Origin: Limnochordia bacterium
Lineage (GTDB): Bacteria > Bacillota > Limnochordia > Darwinibacteriales > DTU012
Direction of reading: 5' to 3'
DNA length: 8,702 nt
Assembly (NCBI GenBank): GCA_007116995.1
Contig: SKHL01000293.1
Location: 1 to 8,702, forward strand
Shown: positions 7,192 through 8,702 of the stretch, in pieces
Layout: each line of letters begins with the position of its first letter
Numbering within the stretch: position 1 is the stretch's first letter
Position numbers and translations under genes: made by a program
The notes under the pieces: generated by a model
Told to the model about the DNA's origin: nothing
Seen by the model: only the letters and a program-made list of their open reading frames with translations
The model's database searches: none

Positions 7192-7231
7192 GGGCTTCGA
7201 GTAGAAGTCAAGAGCCTTTCTTATTGGGTTT

Positions 7232-7237
7232 GGAGGG
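7232..7237 (+). promoter_or_regulatory. Ribosome binding site that decides the TTG start of leuS
   Basis: GGAGGG lies 6 nt before TTG (7244-7246). The next in-frame ATG (Met39) lies inside the conserved 'LDMVPYPSG' motif, so only the TTG start gives a complete LeuRS N-terminus. Confidence 0.8.
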
Positions 7238-7243
7238 ATAGCG

Positions 7244-8702
7244 TTGAGCACGTATAATCACAAGGAAATCGAAGGTAAGTGGCGTAAGATATGGAGTCAA
7301 ACACAGTCATACAAGATTAAGGCGGACTCTAGTACGCGCAAGTTTTATTGTCTAGATATGGTTCCGTACCCGTCTGGCTCAGGGCTACATGTGGGACACT
7401 TGCGGGGATATGTGCTTAGCGATCTATGGAGTCGTTATAAGACGCTTCAAGGATATCAAGTATTACATCCGATGGCTTGTGATGCCTTTGGTTTACCGGT
7501 AGAAAACGATGGGAGTATTAAAGGAGTCCATTCCGGAATTTCTACAGCTCAAAATATTGCCGATTTCAAGCGGCAACTACAGGAAATGGGAGCTATGTAT
7601 GACTGGGACCGAGAGATTAATACTACAGACCCTAAGTATCTTAAGTGGACGCAATGGATATTTCTGCAGATGTATAAAAGGGGATTAGCATACCGTAGGG
7701 AGATGCCAATTAGATTTTGCCCTAGTTGTCAAGCAGACTTGGCAAATGAGGAAGTAGTTAGTGGAGAGTGTAAACGATGCGGTAGTGCGGTGGAAAAGAA
7801 GCATCTGCAGCAATGGATGCTAAAAAACACTGCATATGCAGATAGGTTGTTAGATGGCTTAACAGACTTAGATTGGCCGAAGAAGGTTTTGAAAATGCAG
7901 GAGGAATGGATAGGTCGTAGTGAGGGTGCGGAGATCACTTTTGCTCTAGTAGATAGCGCGCAGATTATATCTGTTTACACTACACGTCCAGATACATTAT
8001 TTGGGGCGACATATCTGGTACTAGCCCCAGAGCACGAATTAGCCATGGAAATCACTACTGCGGATCAGCAGCAAGCGGTTCGTACATATATAGAGAAAAG
8101 CATCCATAAGTCATCCGTTGAGAGGATGGCGAGTAAAGAGAAAACGGGAGTATTTACTGGAAGTTATGGAATTAACCCAGTGAATAACGAAGCGATTCCA
8201 ATCTGGATTAGTGATGATGTCTTAATTGATTACGGTTTAGGAGCCATCATGGCGGTGCCAGCTCATGATCAACGCGATTACGAGTTTGCCAAGGTCTTTG
8301 ATCTTCCTATTCTTCCGGTGATTACCGATCTCAATGGAGATATTTCGGAGTTGCCCTATGTGATGGATGGGAAGTTAGTGAATTCTAATGGGTACGATAA
8401 TCTCACCACAGCTGATGCAGCCAGGAGGATCGTCACTGATCTAGAAAAGCAAGATCTCGCAGAAGCTACAGTTAAGTATAAAATGCGAGATTGGGTATTT
8501 TCTCGTCAGCATTACTGGGGAGAACCTATTCCGATTGTCCATTGTAATGATTGTGGAGAGGTCCCTCTTCCGGAGAGCCAACTACCACTTCGTCTATCTG
8601 ATGTGGATAACTATAAACCGTCTGGCAAAGGAGAATCTTCGCTAGCAGCAATTAAAGACTGGGTTCATACCACATGTCCGAGTTGCGGAGGGGCGGCCAA
8701 GC
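7244..8702 (+). CDS. leuS: Leucyl-tRNA synthetase, 3' truncated, with atypical active-site neighbourhood
   Basis: Cytoplasmic class I synthetase that charges tRNA-Leu; 486 codons are visible before the right edge (full enzymes run to about 800-850). It starts with TTG after a good ribosome binding site. Visible parts: the N-terminal 'HKEIEGKWRKIW' motif; PYPSGSGLHVGHLRGY with HIGH-type H49-V-G-H52; a zinc knuckle C159-x2-C162...C176-x2-C179; 'EEWIGRSEGAEI'; a CP1 editing domain with TTRPDT (246-251) and AHDQRD (D342), both retained, so post-transfer editing looks intact; and 'MRDWVFSRQHYWGEPIPI' followed by a second Cys-pair segment. KMSKS lies outside the window. Oddities: the near-universal MGWDAFGLPAEN reads MACDAFGLPVEN (77-88), and the Phe/Leu after the substrate-pocket Met is Val40. 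D80, which contacts the leucine amino group in T. thermophilus LeuRS, is kept. The upstream leader has no T-box. It could be the only LeuRS or a diverged second copy. Confidence 0.94.
   Translation, partial: MSTYNHKEIEGKWRKIWSQTQSYKIKADSSTRKFYCLDMVPYPSGSGLHVGHLRGYVLSDLWSRYKTLQGYQVLHPMACDAFGLPVENDGSIKGVHSGISTAQNIADFKRQLQEMGAMYDWDREINTTDPKYLKWTQWIFLQMYKRGLAYRREMPIRFCPSCQADLANEEVVSGECKRCGSAVEKKHLQQWMLKNTAYADRLLDGLTDLDWPKKVLKMQEEWIGRSEGAEITFALVDSAQIISVYTTRPDTLFGATYLVLAPEHELAMEITTADQQQAVRTYIEKSIHKSSVERMASKEKTGVFTGSYGINPVNNEAIPIWISDDVLIDYGLGAIMAVPAHDQRDYEFAKVFDLPILPVITDLNGDISELPYVMDGKLVNSNGYDNLTTADAARRIVTDLEKQDLAEATVKYKMRDWVFSRQHYWGEPIPIVHCNDCGEVPLPESQLPLRLSDVDNYKPSGKGESSLAAIKDWVHTTCPSCGGAAK

Noticed and set aside
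7112..7243. T-box riboswitch ahead of leuS
   Set aside because: The region is too short, and neither the T-box sequence nor a specifier stem-loop is visible.

Overview
The window reads as ordinary chromosomal DNA of a spore-forming Firmicute, most likely a clostridial lineage of the Peptococcaceae/Desulfitobacteriaceae kind. The reasons are a yunB sporulation gene, a MutS2 with the Firmicutes architecture, GGAGG-type ribosome binding sites with frequent GTG/TTG starts, and a LeuRS with the clostridial 'SGSGLHVGHLRGY' form of the HIGH region. The genus is inference. I see no transposase, tRNA, rRNA, CRISPR array or phage gene.

Layout. (1) Positions 2-1552 (+) hold the C-terminal two thirds or so of a U32-family 'peptidase' with a DUF3656 domain, an RlhA-type protein linked to 23S rRNA hydroxylation; it is cut by the left edge. 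(2) Positions 1573-3909 (+) hold complete mutS2, 20 bp downstream and almost certainly cotranscribed. (3) Positions 3921-5984 (-) hold a complete class A penicillin-binding protein, convergent with mutS2 across only 11 bp; its start is most likely an internal GTG. (4) A divergent intergenic region of about 305 bp carries an extended -10 promoter for the PBP on the minus strand. On the plus strand it carries a sigma-E-like promoter for the next gene, overlapped by a 7-bp dyad. (5) Positions 6290-7111 (+) hold yunB, a sporulation protein. (6) Positions 7112-7243 form a leader with a good sigma-A promoter, a short hairpin with a T6 tract and no T-box. (7) From position 7244 to the right edge (+) lies the first 486 codons of a TTG-initiated leucyl-tRNA synthetase, which departs from usual LeuRS sequence next to its leucine-binding residues.

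How the parts relate. The U32/DUF3656 protein and MutS2 may form a translation-related pair: rRNA modification, and splitting of collided ribosomes (the RqcU role shown for B. subtilis MutS2). The PBP and yunB diverge from a shared control region: the PBP looks vegetative (sigma-A-like extended -10), while yunB looks mother-cell specific. leuS appears to have its own promoter and possibly an attenuating leader.

I found no clearly new multi-gene system. The best leads are the atypical LeuRS with its unusual leader, the U32-MutS2 pairing, and the control signals between the PBP gene and yunB.
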